Positions 51,989-60,749 are shown, numbered from the stretch's first letter. The stretch: DNA of 64,000 bases from Antiquaquibacter soli (GCF_030580675.1 NZ_JAUQUB010000001.1:248001-312000), one strand, 5' to 3'. A program made the numbers and translations. The notes: a model not told the origin generated them from the letters alone.

Positions 51989-52426
51989 TCAACCCCGCAG
52001 CGAGGTGACCATGCTGCGGAGCACTCGCAGCGCCGTGTCCCGGTCGGAGTTGGACAGGGCGGCGAGCATCCGGTCCTCGACTCCGCGGACGGCGGCGCTC
52101 GCGAGGGCGAGGCGCTCCCGACCGAGGGGGGTCAGGGTCGTCGGTAGCGCCTTGCCGACGGGTGCCTCCGTGGCCCGCACCACCTGGCCCTCGCGCTCGA
52201 GGGACTGCAGCAGCACGTTCATGGACTGGCGGGTGACGAAGGCGCCGCGCGCGAGCTCGGAGTTGGAGAGACCGGGTCGCTGGGCGAGCAGCTCGAGGCA
52301 CGAGTAGTGGGTGACGGTCATCCCGAGCGGGCGCAGCACGTCCTCCATCTCGACGCGCAGGGCGGTCGCGGCCTCCTTCAGGAGGTAGCCGAGCGAGGTG
52401 TCGAGTTCGATCACGTCTTGACCCAT
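51989..52426 (-). CDS. MarR-family transcriptional regulator
   Basis: 145 residues: LRPLGMTVTHYSCLELLAQR, the recognition helix region GAFVTRQSMNVLLQSLEREG and wing RATEAPVGKALPTTLT. Standard MarR dimer fold; ligand unknown. Its ATG at 52426 lies within the first of two TGTCAG-N4-CTGACA palindromes, so it very likely represses itself and the divergent VOC-family gene at 52483. Confidence 0.92.
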   Translation of the reverse strand: MGQDVIELDTSLGYLLKEAATALRVEMEDVLRPLGMTVTHYSCLELLAQRPGLSNSELARGAFVTRQSMNVLLQSLEREGQVVRATEAPVGKALPTTLTPLGRERLALASAAVRGVEDRMLAALSNSDRDTALRVLRSMVTSLRG

Positions 52427-52466
52427 GTCAGTAGTCTGACATAGTCTGCATGTCAGAAAACTGACA
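52426..52466. promoter_or_regulatory. Paired MarR operators
   Basis: Two perfect 16-bp inverted repeats, TGTCAGTAGTCTGACA at 52426-52441 and TGTCAGAAAACTGACA at 52451-52466, differ only in the 4-base spacer and are centred 25 bases apart. They fill the gap between the divergent marR and VOC genes and overlap the marR start codon. Confidence 0.85.
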
Positions 52467-52482
52467 CAGAAAGCAGGACATC

Positions 52483-52851
52483 ATGCCCGTCACCGGCCCC
52501 GACTTCATCTCCCTCCAGGTGAGCGACCTGGATGCCTCGCGCGAGTTCTACGAGCACTACCTCGGTCTCGTCCGCTCGCCCGCCGGCCCGCCCCACGCCG
52601 TCGTGTTCGACACGCAGCCCATCGCGTTCGCGCTGCGGGACGTCGTGCCCGGCACCGACCTGGCGTCGGCCGAGCATCCCGGCGTCGGTACCGCGGTGTG
52701 GATGCACGCGACCGGGGTGCAGGAGATCCACGACGCGCTCGCGGCGGACGGCCATCCCATTACCGCCGCTCCCATCGACGGACCGTTCGGCCGCACGTTC
52801 ACGTTCGCCGACCCGGACGGCTACCGCATCACCCTCCACGAGGGGCGGTAA
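52483..52851 (+). CDS. VOC-family (glyoxalase/bleomycin resistance) protein
   Basis: 122 residues with the paired beta-alpha-beta-beta-beta fold: FISLQVSDLDASREFYEHYL at the start and RTFTFADPDGYRITLHE at the end. Metal ligands of glyoxalase I are only partly recognisable. May detoxify or bind a small hydrophobic compound sensed by the adjacent MarR protein. ATG at 52483 after AGCAGGACATC. It is probably co-transcribed with or read into the SRPBCC gene nine bases downstream. Confidence 0.88.
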   Translation: MPVTGPDFISLQVSDLDASREFYEHYLGLVRSPAGPPHAVVFDTQPIAFALRDVVPGTDLASAEHPGVGTAVWMHATGVQEIHDALAADGHPITAAPIDGPFGRTFTFADPDGYRITLHEGR

Positions 52852-52860
52852 CGTGAAGAG

Positions 52861-53277
52861 GTGGTTCGCGACTCGGTGAGGGTGACGACCGAGATCGGTG
52901 CGCCCGCCGAGCTCGTCTGGCGGTACCTGACCGCCGACCGGGACGAGTGGTGGCCGGAGATGCAGTTTGACCCCGTCGTCGGATCACCGCTTCTCGAGAC
53001 GTGGACGGACGACGGCCAGCGCTACAGCGCGACCGGCACGGTCACCGGCTGTGTCGAGTCGCGGCTACTCGCGTTCCACTGGATCGAGGCGAGTTGGGCG
53101 CAACCGCTCGATGTCGAGATCCGCCTCACTGCGCGAGGGAAGTCCACCGCGGTGACGCTCACCGAGACCGGATTCGCCCTCGCGCAGACGTCCCCGTTGC
53201 TGCCCGACGAGCACGAGGAGGGGTGGCGCCACCACCTGTCGCGGCTCGCCCGGATGAGCGAGACCGGCAGTATCTGA
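52861..53277 (+). CDS. SRPBCC-family (AHSA1-like) protein
   Basis: 138 residues of the START/Bet v1-like ligand-binding fold: RVTTEIGAPAELVWRYLTAD at the N-terminus, SATGTVTGCVESRLLAFHWI in the middle and HLSRLARM in the final helix. Probably binds a hydrophobic small molecule; role unknown. TAACGT ends six bases before the GTG at 52861, so the gene also seems to have its own leaderless promoter downstream of the VOC gene. Confidence 0.85.
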   Translation: MVRDSVRVTTEIGAPAELVWRYLTADRDEWWPEMQFDPVVGSPLLETWTDDGQRYSATGTVTGCVESRLLAFHWIEASWAQPLDVEIRLTARGKSTAVTLTETGFALAQTSPLLPDEHEEGWRHHLSRLARMSETGSI

Positions 53278-53300
53278 TTGCTCCCGCGGCCGCGGCCGGC

Positions 53301-53975
53301 TCACCTCCGCCGCGAGCGCAGCGGATGGGGCGACCACGCGTAGATCTGCGAGCACGCGAGGGCGAGCCACGCGAACTGGGCCAGCACCGCGACCCAGAGC
53401 AGCGCGACCCCGGCGGGTCCGCTCGACAGCGCTGCGCCGCCCGCGAATCCGACGAGCACGAGCACGCCGAGCACGACGCTGAGGACGGCGCGAGGGCGGT
53501 TGCCGATGCTGCGGCTCCACGCCGCGTGGGCGAACGCCGCACACGCGATGGCCACGAAGCCGAGCGCGCCGAAGAGCAGGTGCAGGATGCCGCTGAGGCT
53601 GAAGTCGCCACCGGAGGAGCCGGGCGGGAAGTCCGCCACCGGGTCGGGGGCGAAGATCGCGCTGAGGATGAGCCCACCGCCGTACACGACGGTGAGAGCG
53701 CCCATCGCGAGACCGCGGCCGTTGCGGACCGCGCGAAGGATGCCGACCGCCGCCACGATCACCATGAGACCGGTGAGGATGAGGTTGGTGCGCTGCAGCC
53801 AGCCGAGCTCGCCGAGCATGAGCAGGGACAGCGCATGGCGTGTGAGATCGAACCCGGGCCGGGTAAGGGCGAGCACGAGGCCGATCACCACGTAGAACGG
53901 GCCCGCCACGACCCCCCAACCGAGAAGGCTGCGGGTGATCGCCGCGCTGGTGTCGAGATCGGGATCTTTCGGCAT
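53301..53975 (-). CDS. DUF998 membrane protein
   Basis: 224 residues with six hydrophobic helices and the DUF998 pattern (GVVAGPFYVVIGLVLALTRP, FDLTRHALSLLMLGELGWLQ, ILHLLFGALGFVAIACAAFA). Function unknown. I chose the ATG at 53975 (PKDPDLDTS), preceded by AAAGGTGG; the longer reading begins inside the operator. Divergent from a tetR-type gene with a shared palindrome, so it is probably the regulated target. Confidence 0.87.
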   Translation of the reverse strand: MPKDPDLDTSAAITRSLLGWGVVAGPFYVVIGLVLALTRPGFDLTRHALSLLMLGELGWLQRTNLILTGLMVIVAAVGILRAVRNGRGLAMGALTVVYGGGLILSAIFAPDPVADFPPGSSGGDFSLSGILHLLFGALGFVAIACAAFAHAAWSRSIGNRPRAVLSVVLGVLVLVGFAGGAALSSGPAGVALLWVAVLAQFAWLALACSQIYAWSPHPLRSRRR

Positions 53976-53988
53976 GGGCCACCTTTTC

Positions 53989-54004
53989 TGCACTCGGGAG
54001 TGCA
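53989..54004. promoter_or_regulatory. TetR-type operator
   Basis: TGCACTC-GG-GAGTGCA is a perfect 7-bp inverted repeat, with another TGCACT half-site at 54009-54014. It lies between the divergent DUF998 and tetR-type genes, 13 bases from the DUF998 start, and is the best candidate for the regulator's binding site. Confidence 0.7.
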
Positions 54005-54063
54005 ATACTGCACTGCGGGCCTACGCTAGTGGTTCGCAGCGAGCGGGCACAAGGGGAGGGGCG

Positions 54064-54687
54064 ATGGGCGAGCAGGAGGACCCCCGAGTCACCCGCTCGC
54101 GCGGGCGCATCCTCGAGTCGGCGCGTACGGTGTTCCTTCGCGAGGGCTACCTCGGTACGACCCTGGATCAGGTCGCGGTCGAGTCGGGCGTGGCGAAGCG
54201 CACCATCTACAACCTCTACGCCGACAAGGACGACCTCTTTCGCGCGACGATCCTGAGCGCGATCGAGATCGCCGATCGCTTCGCCGCGTCGATCGCTGCC
54301 GATGTCGTCGAGGTCGACAGCGTGGAGGACCTTCCGAGCATCGCCGAGCGCTTGGCCGAGGCCACTTTGCTCGGCCCCGCCCTTCCTCTGCGGCGACTGC
54401 TCGTGATGGAGTCGCGCCGGTTCCCCGACCTCGTGAGCGAGTACCGACGGCGCGCTCCCGAAGCGGTGATGAGCGCCCTCTCCGAGCTGTTCCGTCGCGC
54501 TGGTCGCGCGGGATCGCTCGACATCCGGGACCCCCGACTGGCGGCCGAGCACTTCGCGTTCCTGATCATGGGTGCCGACCTGGATCGGGGCATGTTCACG
54601 GGTCAGCATCCCCCGCGCACGGCGGTCACTGCTCTAGCGCGCGACGGAGCCGAGGCCTTCCTCCGCGCCTACCGGGTGTCGGACTAG
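54064..54687 (+). CDS. TetR-family transcriptional regulator
   Basis: 207 residues. N-terminal helix-turn-helix RILESARTVFLREGYLGTTL then DQVAVESGVAKRTIYNLYAD (residues 15-54) is typical; the C-terminal helical domain has FPDLVSEYRRRAPEAVMSAL, of the TetR_C_33/AefR-like kind. Ligand unknown. AGGGGAGGGG just upstream of the ATG at 54064 is a strong ribosome binding site and excludes the longer in-frame reading from 53935. Confidence 0.92.
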   Translation: MGEQEDPRVTRSRGRILESARTVFLREGYLGTTLDQVAVESGVAKRTIYNLYADKDDLFRATILSAIEIADRFAASIAADVVEVDSVEDLPSIAERLAEATLLGPALPLRRLLVMESRRFPDLVSEYRRRAPEAVMSALSELFRRAGRAGSLDIRDPRLAAEHFAFLIMGADLDRGMFTGQHPPRTAVTALARDGAEAFLRAYRVSD

Positions 54688-54706
54688 CGGGCGTACCATG
54701 ACCGGC

Positions 54707-55003
54707 ATGTGCCGGAACATCCGCTGCCTCCACAACTTCGAGCCCGCCACTACCGACGACGAGGTGCGCGAGGCCGCGCTCCAGTTCGTGCGCAAGGTGA
54801 GCGGGTCGACCAGGCCGTCGAGAGCGAACGCCGCTGCTGTCGAGCAGGCGATCGACGAGATCGCGGCGGCGACGAGGCGGATGCTCGACCAGCTCGTCAC
54901 GACCGCACCCCCGAAGAGCCGGGAGGCGGAGGCCCTGAAGGGGCGGGCTCGGCACGAGAAGCGGATGGAGCGCGAGGTGAGAATCCGCACCGCAGCATCC
55001 TGA
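54707..55003 (+). CDS. DUF2277 protein
   Basis: 98 residues of the DUF2277 family: begins MCRNIRCLHNFEPATTDDEV and continues AALQFVRKVSG, then a basic helical tail (KGRARHEKRMERE). Families like this are widespread but of unknown role; the two N-terminal cysteines may bind metal. I chose the ATG at 54707, where the family consensus starts and TACCAT lies seven bases upstream, rather than the ATG at 54698. Confidence 0.9.
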   Translation: MCRNIRCLHNFEPATTDDEVREAALQFVRKVSGSTRPSRANAAAVEQAIDEIAAATRRMLDQLVTTAPPKSREAEALKGRARHEKRMEREVRIRTAAS

Positions 55004-55019
55004 TGTGTACAGTGTTTAC

Positions 55020-55814
55020 ATGCTAACACCGATCGCCGGGAGTGTGTGGGTCCGCGAGAGCGAGTTCCTGCAGTCGAACACCACAATCGTGCGCGGCCCG
55101 CGCGGGCTGCTGCTCATCGACCCGGGTATTACCGAGACCGAGCTCGCCGCGCTCGCCGAGGAGCTGCGCGAGCTCGGCCCGGTGGTTGCGGCGTTCTCGA
55201 CGCACCCGGACTGGGATCACGCGCTGTGGCATCCCGCCCTCGGCGACGCCCCCCGATTCGCGACGGCGGCGGGTGCACGCGTGCTGGGCGACTTCCTTGC
55301 ATTGCCCGACTGGCGCGAGGTCATCGTCGACTTCCTTCCGCCCGAGCACCTCGACGAGATCCCGCTCGAGACCCTCGCGGGACTCGCCGCCCTCCCCGAG
55401 GGCGCGACGAGCCTGCCCTGGGATGGCCCTGCCCTTCGCTTGATCGAGCACTGCGGTCACGCCGAGGGTCACGCCGCCGTGCTCATCGAGCACGCGGGGG
55501 TGCTCGTCGCCGGCGACATGCTCTCCGACACCCTCATCCCCTTCCTCGACGGCGGCGCGGCGGACCCGGTCGGCGACTACCTCGAGGGGCTGCGCCGCAT
55601 AGAAGAGGTAGCGGATGCCGTGCGCACGGTCATCCCGGGCCACGGCTCGGTCGGCACCGACGTGCGCGCACGCATCGCCCTCGACCGCGCCTACCTCGAG
55701 GCGCTCCGCGACGGACGCGACCCCGCCGATGACCCGCGCCTGGCCCCCAGCGCGCCGCACGCGGACTGGCTGCCCGACGTCCACGCCGCGCAACTCGGGA
55801 ATCTTCGCGGCTGA
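55020..55814 (+). CDS. MBL-fold metallo-hydrolase
   Basis: 264-residue metallo-beta-lactamase-fold hydrolase. Metal motif STHPDWDHALWH (near residue 60; the first His of HxHxDH is replaced by Thr), EHCGHAEGHAAVL near 145, VAGDMLSD near 167 and IPGHGSVG near 205. Substrate not predictable. TACAGT ends six bases before the ATG at 55020, which is why I prefer it over the ATG at 55005. Confidence 0.87.
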   Translation: MLTPIAGSVWVRESEFLQSNTTIVRGPRGLLLIDPGITETELAALAEELRELGPVVAAFSTHPDWDHALWHPALGDAPRFATAAGARVLGDFLALPDWREVIVDFLPPEHLDEIPLETLAGLAALPEGATSLPWDGPALRLIEHCGHAEGHAAVLIEHAGVLVAGDMLSDTLIPFLDGGAADPVGDYLEGLRRIEEVADAVRTVIPGHGSVGTDVRARIALDRAYLEALRDGRDPADDPRLAPSAPHADWLPDVHAAQLGNLRG

Positions 55815-56738
55815 CTAGCGCCCGAGCACCGTACGCGGGCTGAACCCGAACATCGAGCGGTACGCCTCGGCGAACTTGCTCGGGTTGGTGAACCCCCACC
55901 GGCCCGCGATCGAGGTCACCGTGTCTCGAGCGGGGTCGCCCCGAAGCAGGTCGACGTGCACCGACGCGAGCCGACCCGAGCGCAAGTGCTGTGCAGGAGT
56001 CCAGCCGGCTACCGAGTGGGCCGCGTACACGCTGCGCAGTTCCGCGAGGCTCACCCCCGCGGCTCGTGCGATGTCCGCCTCGGTGACCGGCACGTCGAGA
56101 TTGGCGTCGACGAATTCGGTGGCACGCCGATACGCCGCCACGGAGCCGCGCGCAGTCGTCGACCGCGACTCCGTGTCGCCTCGCAGGCGGAACGCCTCGA
56201 GCGCCATGATCGCCAGCGCCTGGTATGCGGCCGCACGGCTCATGTCGTTGTCGAGCGCGGCGGTCTGGATGACGGTGCTCACCGTCTCCGCCCACAATCG
56301 CGAGTACTTCGGCGACGCGGGCCGCGATCCCTCGTAGTCGATGCGCGTCCGGCGGCCGTAGTACCCCTCGGCGAAGTCCTCGAGCGCGGGAAGGTCCAAC
56401 GTCACCGTGGTGACCCCTGTCCTGCCGGTGAGACGACTCCCCATCAGTTTGCCCGGCTCGAAGAGGGCGGGAGCGGTCGACAGGTCGCCCGACTCCTCGC
56501 CGCTCCTCCAGCGATACCCGGGAGTGCTGAAGCCGACAGTCACGACCCGCACATCGGCCTGGATGCTGAACTCGCCCTCGAGCGCCACCTTGCTGACCGC
56601 GAACCGCGGGTCCCCCGCACTGCGCTCACGATAGCCGCCGACACCGGAGAGGGCGACATCGCCGTAGCGCTCCCGGAGGCGACGTTCGGCGTGTGCTGCG
56701 GTGGGGGCCTCCACCGTTGAGCGGAAGAACCGGTCCAC
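55815..56738 (-). CDS. AraC-family transcriptional regulator
   Basis: 307 residues. The C-terminal 100 residues contain two helix-turn-helices: VTEADIARAAGVSLAELRSV and VTSIAGRWGFTNPSKFAEAY with RSMFGFSPRTVL, the AraC signature. The N-terminal region (about 1-190) is a ligand or dimerisation domain like that of AraC_binding_2 regulators. Target unknown. TAGAAT ends six bases before the GTG at 56738. The stop is immediately adjacent to that of the convergent MBL gene. Confidence 0.92.
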   Translation of the reverse strand: MDRFFRSTVEAPTAAHAERRLRERYGDVALSGVGGYRERSAGDPRFAVSKVALEGEFSIQADVRVVTVGFSTPGYRWRSGEESGDLSTAPALFEPGKLMGSRLTGRTGVTTVTLDLPALEDFAEGYYGRRTRIDYEGSRPASPKYSRLWAETVSTVIQTAALDNDMSRAAAYQALAIMALEAFRLRGDTESRSTTARGSVAAYRRATEFVDANLDVPVTEADIARAAGVSLAELRSVYAAHSVAGWTPAQHLRSGRLASVHVDLLRGDPARDTVTSIAGRWGFTNPSKFAEAYRSMFGFSPRTVLGR

Positions 56739-56824
56739 CCGGTCATTCTAAGCGGCGCCCCTGACAGCACTCGCAGGCGCGTCGCCGAGCTTCCCGTGGT
56801 CGGCCCGCCCGCCCCGTCCCGTGG

Positions 56825-57493
56825 CTACCCGATCCCGATGAACGGGATCATCAAGGTCAGCACGAGGCACACGACGAAGATCACGGTAGCGACTCCGGCG
56901 AGCATGATCGTGGTGCGCTGGTTGCGCACGACCGCTGCGACACCGAGCAGGAAGAGCGAGATCGCCATGAGGACCGTGTAGAGGGTGAGGTTGTCGCTGT
57001 GGGTGTTGGCCACGTCGCCGTCGGCGATCGTGGCGGTCGCCTGGTCCTTCGTCTCGGCGTAGGAGCCGAAGAGCGCCGCCTGGTAGTCCTCGTTGCTCTG
57101 CGGGTCGTACCAGAACTCGGGGTCGGCCTCATTCTGCTCGTCGGCCCAGTCGATGGCGGCCTGTAGCTCGGGAGAGACGTACTGGAACACGAGGGTGTCG
57201 TACTTCTCCTGCGCCCCGGGAACGCCGGCCGCGGCATCCAGCTCGAGCTCGGTCAGCCGGGAGAGCAGCTGGCCGTCCTGAACGTACTGCTGGTTCGCTT
57301 CGAGGTAGAGCGACTCCGCCTCCGTCGACAGGTTCGACCCGATCGTGTACTGCTGCGTCATCTTGCCGTCCCACAGCGCGCCCTGGAACGTCGCATACGC
57401 GACGGCGATGGAGACGAGACCGAGCAGGACCGCGACGATCAGCTCGATGTGGGTGTGGAGGAAGGACTGCTTCTCGGGTGCTGCTGTGCTCAA
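56825..57493 (-). CDS. Unidentified membrane protein with extracytoplasmic helical domain
   Basis: 222 residues: one helix (about 15-38), an acidic extracytoplasmic region of about 125 residues with helical Glu/Gln-rich segments (TEAESLYLEANQQYVQDGQL), then two helices (about 170-190 and 195-220). Not a recognised family. The start is TTG at 57493, because AGGAG lies five bases upstream; the longer reading to 57583 lacks such support. Confidence 0.65.
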   Translation of the reverse strand: MSTAAPEKQSFLHTHIELIVAVLLGLVSIAVAYATFQGALWDGKMTQQYTIGSNLSTEAESLYLEANQQYVQDGQLLSRLTELELDAAAGVPGAQEKYDTLVFQYVSPELQAAIDWADEQNEADPEFWYDPQSNEDYQAALFGSYAETKDQATATIADGDVANTHSDNLTLYTVLMAISLFLLGVAAVVRNQRTTIMLAGVATVIFVVCLVLTLMIPFIGIG

Positions 57494-57630
57494 CGGGGCT
57501 CCTGGATCGGGTCGGGACTGCGCCAGTCTAGGGGTCTGCCAGGCGCCGGATCGTCGAGTCCACCGCCCCAAAGCGGGGCGCAATCCACAGGCCGTCAGCG
57601 CGGTCTGCCGGTCGCCGCCATACTGGCCCC

Positions 57631-58410
57631 GTGTCCGCCTCCGCTCCCGCCCCCCGCTCGTCGTCCGATCGCTTCGGCATCCTTCTGGAGCGGCGGGATG
57701 ACGCCGACTTCCCCTTCTACGACGGGCGCCCCGTGCGGCTGCCCGCGTGGCGGTGGATGCTCGCGCTCGCCGGCTGCGTCGTCGCGTACCTCACCCTCGT
57801 CCTGCCGCCCGTCGCGACACCCGAGCAGGGACTCGCGGTTCGGCTGATCGCCACCGGCATCGGCGTGGGGTCGGTCGTGGTCGCGTGGGGCAGGCACGCG
57901 GCATCCCTCGTCCGCCGCCCGCGCTGGGCCGACCTGGGTGTGCTCGCGGTGTTCTTGCTCCTGACGATCATCAGCAACGCGGTGGTGGGGCTCCTCTTCG
58001 CCGCCGCCGGGGTGTCCACCAACGCCAATTCGATCGAGAGCACCCTTCTGGACCCCGACCCGGTCGAGCGCGTGCTCTTCTTCATCGGGTTTCCCGTGCA
58101 GATGGTGCTCGAGCAGCTGCTGATCACGGTGCCGTTCCTCGCCGGCCTCGCGGCGATCAGCGCGGCCGGCGTGAGCCGCAAGCCGGCCGTCGTCGTCTCG
58201 ACGCTCGGTGCGGCCGTGCTGTTCGGCCTCCTCCACCTCCACGCCTACGACTGGAACGTGCTTCAGTGCGTTCTCGCGATCGGCGTCATCTCGACGCTCA
58301 TGCACCTGACCTACGTGCGCACCAAGAACATCCTCGTGGCGTGGGCGTTCCACGTGCTGTACGACCTCGCATCCTTCGCCGTCATCATGGCGGGGCCGTC
58401 ACCGGCCTAG
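57631..58410 (+). CDS. CPBP-type intramembrane protease homologue with degenerate motif
   Basis: 259 residues, about seven helices. The last third resembles the CPBP (Abi, Rce1-like) family: motif 2 GLLHLHAYDW (FxxxH-like) and motif 3 WAFHVLYDLASF are visible. The first motif, normally EExxxR, appears here only as VLEQLL near residue 168, lacking the second Glu and the Arg. It may be an inactive or divergent member. CATACT six bases before the GTG at 57631 is a weak -10. Confidence 0.7.
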   Translation: MSASAPAPRSSSDRFGILLERRDDADFPFYDGRPVRLPAWRWMLALAGCVVAYLTLVLPPVATPEQGLAVRLIATGIGVGSVVVAWGRHAASLVRRPRWADLGVLAVFLLLTIISNAVVGLLFAAAGVSTNANSIESTLLDPDPVERVLFFIGFPVQMVLEQLLITVPFLAGLAAISAAGVSRKPAVVVSTLGAAVLFGLLHLHAYDWNVLQCVLAIGVISTLMHLTYVRTKNILVAWAFHVLYDLASFAVIMAGPSPA

Positions 58411-58416
58411 GGGTCC

Positions 58417-58635
58417 TCAGCCTGCGAACGCCGCCTTCGCCTCACCGAGAGTGGCGAACACGCCGAGCCGCTGGGCGAAACGGATGGCCGTGAATCCGGA
58501 ATCGTCGCGCTCGATCATCCCGGCGAATTCGCCGCCGATCTTGCCGACCCACAGGCCGGCCTGGACGACGGTCCACTGGATGGATGCCCCGGCGCGAGTC
58601 GCTTCGGGGCCGCTCGTGGGCTGCGCGATCGTCAT
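58417..58635 (-). CDS. Small conserved hypothetical protein
   Basis: 72 residues, beta-rich: SIQWTVVQAGLWVGKIGGEF then AGMIERDDSGFTAIRFAQRL and GVFATLGEAKAAF. No family assigned. AAGGAG eight bases before the ATG at 58635 is a good ribosome binding site, which supports a real gene rather than the long overlapping reading on this strand. Convergent with the CPBP-type gene at a six-base gap. The 234 bases upstream, before the protease gene, hold no supported gene. Confidence 0.65.
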   Translation of the reverse strand: MTIAQPTSGPEATRAGASIQWTVVQAGLWVGKIGGEFAGMIERDDSGFTAIRFAQRLGVFATLGEAKAAFAG

Positions 58636-58869
58636 GGCTGGCTCCTTCAAGTGATGCGACGGACGCCAGGACGCTCTGGGTGCGGTGCGGGGGAGGTACT
58701 GCTGCTGTGTACAGATGAGTCTGCCCCTGACCGCCGATGCTGTCGAGGCCTGCGGGGTAACTCGAAGCAACACGAAGGCGAACTCATGGTGCAAGGCCCG
58801 CGCAAGCTCGGCGTCAGGCCGCGGCAGCACCCTCGAATCGTCCCCACGAGTTCGAGAAAGAAGACACCC

Positions 58870-60369
58870 ATGCAGTTCACTTCCAGGCCGCTCGCCGCCG
58901 CCGCGGTGCTCGCGACCGCCGCCGCCGCGTTGACGGGTTGCGTCGCATCCGACCCGGTCGTCGGGTTCGAGGACATCAAGTCCGCCACCATCCAGCTCGA
59001 GGCGCACGGCGCCTTCGTGCCGATCGGCACGCTCGACACCGTCGGGTTCGGCGGGCGCGGCTCCGGCTTCCTCATCTCCAGCGACGGCCTCGCCGTCACC
59101 AACAACCACGTCGTCACCGGCGCCGGCACCCTCGAGGTCTGGCGCGGGGGGTCGAGCGACTCCACGACCGCCCAGGTGCTCGGTGCATCCGAGTGCCTCG
59201 ATCTCGCTGTCGTCCGCGTCTCCGGTACCAACCTCCCGCACTTCGGGTGGTACGAGGGCGAGATCGAGGCGGGCATCGATGTCGTCGCGGCGGGCTTCCC
59301 GCTCGGCGACCCCAACTTCACCGTCACGAAGGGCATCGTCTCGAAGGCGGACATCCCCCAGGAGAACTCGTGGGCGTCACTCGACCACGTCATCGAGCAC
59401 GACGCCCGCATCCGCGGCGGCAACTCGGGTGGCCCGCTCGTCGCCGAGAACGGCCGCGTCGTGGGCATCAACTATGCGGGCGAGAACGAGCTCGACTACG
59501 CCTTCGCCATCCACCGCGACCAGGTGCTCCCGGTGATCGAACGGCTCGCGAAGGGCGAGCGCGTGCTCTCGCTCGGCCTCAACCTGGAGGCGATCGCGCC
59601 GACGGAGGACGGTGAGCCGCTCGGCGTCTGGGTCCGTTCCGTGCAGGCGGGCAGCCCCGCGGACGAGGCGGGCATCATCGCTGGCGACGTCATCACCGAG
59701 CTCGGCGGCGTGGCCCTGTCCCGCGAGGGCACGCTCGAGGAGTACTGCGACGTTCTCGCCACCCAGGGGGTCGAGTCCACCATCGATGTCGGCGTCTACC
59801 GGCCGAGCGAGGGCGCGAGCTACCTCGGCCAGGTGAACGGCGATCCGATCGAGCTCGTCGACGCGGGCGCCCCGGCCGACCCCGAGGCCCCCGCACCCGA
59901 GACGCCCGGTGGCTTCGTCACGGTGACGGATTCGAGCGGCAGCGTGAGTGTGTCGGTTCCGGCGGCGTGGACGGAGACGTTCGGCGACCCGATCACCATC
60001 ATCGGCGGGCAGTACCTGAGCATCACGGCGACCCCCGACCTCGACGCGTACATGTCGGGCTTCGAGGTGCCCGGGGTGACCGTGGCGGCGACGGATGACA
60101 CGAGCGGGGGCATCCAGCCCGCCCTCAATGCCTACGCGGACTTCACCGATGTCTGCGCGACGTCCGAGCCCGGCGACTACGACGACGGGCTGTACGCCGG
60201 CGAGTACCTCTACTTCACGGGCTGTGGCGGCACCGCCGACTTCCTCGTGCTCTCGACGCTCGCCGCGGACGGCAGCCACCTGCTGCTCGTCACCGTGCAG
60301 ATGATCTCGGAGACCGACAAGTCCGAGAACCTGGAGCAGATCCTGTCGAGCTTCCAGGCGGTGCTCTAG
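58870..60369 (+). CDS. Trypsin-like S1C serine protease lipoprotein with PDZ domain
   Basis: 499 residues. Lipoprotein signal (lipobox ALTGC, Cys24), HtrA-like protease domain with TNNHVV (His), CLDLAVV (Asp) and RGGNSGGPLV (Ser) all intact, then a PDZ domain (about 245-325) and a separate C-terminal beta domain (about 350-499) with a CGG-containing segment near 450. It acts outside the membrane in protein quality control or signalling. The ATG at 58870 starts the signal peptide; the longer reading has no signal. A strong hairpin follows the stop. Confidence 0.9.
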   Translation: MQFTSRPLAAAAVLATAAAALTGCVASDPVVGFEDIKSATIQLEAHGAFVPIGTLDTVGFGGRGSGFLISSDGLAVTNNHVVTGAGTLEVWRGGSSDSTTAQVLGASECLDLAVVRVSGTNLPHFGWYEGEIEAGIDVVAAGFPLGDPNFTVTKGIVSKADIPQENSWASLDHVIEHDARIRGGNSGGPLVAENGRVVGINYAGENELDYAFAIHRDQVLPVIERLAKGERVLSLGLNLEAIAPTEDGEPLGVWVRSVQAGSPADEAGIIAGDVITELGGVALSREGTLEEYCDVLATQGVESTIDVGVYRPSEGASYLGQVNGDPIELVDAGAPADPEAPAPETPGGFVTVTDSSGSVSVSVPAAWTETFGDPITIIGGQYLSITATPDLDAYMSGFEVPGVTVAATDDTSGGIQPALNAYADFTDVCATSEPGDYDDGLYAGEYLYFTGCGGTADFLVLSTLAADGSHLLLVTVQMISETDKSENLEQILSSFQAVL

Positions 60370-60381
60370 CGGGATGCTCCG

Positions 60382-60416
60382 GCCGGCCCGATCCGCGTGG
60401 TGCGGGTCGGGCCGGC
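60382..60416 (+). terminator. Terminator of the S1C protease gene
   Basis: GCCGGCCCGATCCGC (60382-60396) pairs with GCGGGTCGGGCCGGC (60402-60416) over 15 bp with a single T-G pair and a 5-base loop, 12 bases after the stop codon. No U tract. Confidence 0.8.
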
Positions 60417-60479
60417 TCGCGCCGTCGGCCCTGTGCACAACTCGCTCGCGGAGCGCGGCATCCCGCGTACCGTCGCGGG

Positions 60480-60749
60480 GTGACCGCGCGCGACGTCGTT
60501 TTCTCCTTCCTGGTTGGTCTTCTGGTGTTCGCCCTCGCGCTGGGGGTGACGGGAGTGGTCCTGATCCAGATCGAGGTGGGTGCCATCGCCCTTCGCCCCG
60601 AGCTCGAGAACTGGGTGCTGCCGGGAGCCGGTGCGCTGCCGCGAGCCCTCGCGATCTCGACTCTTCCGGGCGCCGTCGCGCTCGCCGTAACGGCAGCACT
60701 GTGCCTGCGGCCGAGGGCGCGGATGTCGGTGGGTGCGGAGAGAATTTAG
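60480..60749 (+). CDS. Small two-helix membrane protein
   Basis: 89 residues with two hydrophobic helices (about 6-30 and 55-77) and a basic C-terminus (LRPRARMSVG). No family recognised. TACCGT ends six bases before the GTG at 60480, giving a leaderless-type start. Located between two terminators, so it is transcribed alone. Confidence 0.6.
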   Translation: MTARDVVFSFLVGLLVFALALGVTGVVLIQIEVGAIALRPELENWVLPGAGALPRALAISTLPGAVALAVTAALCLRPRARMSVGAERI

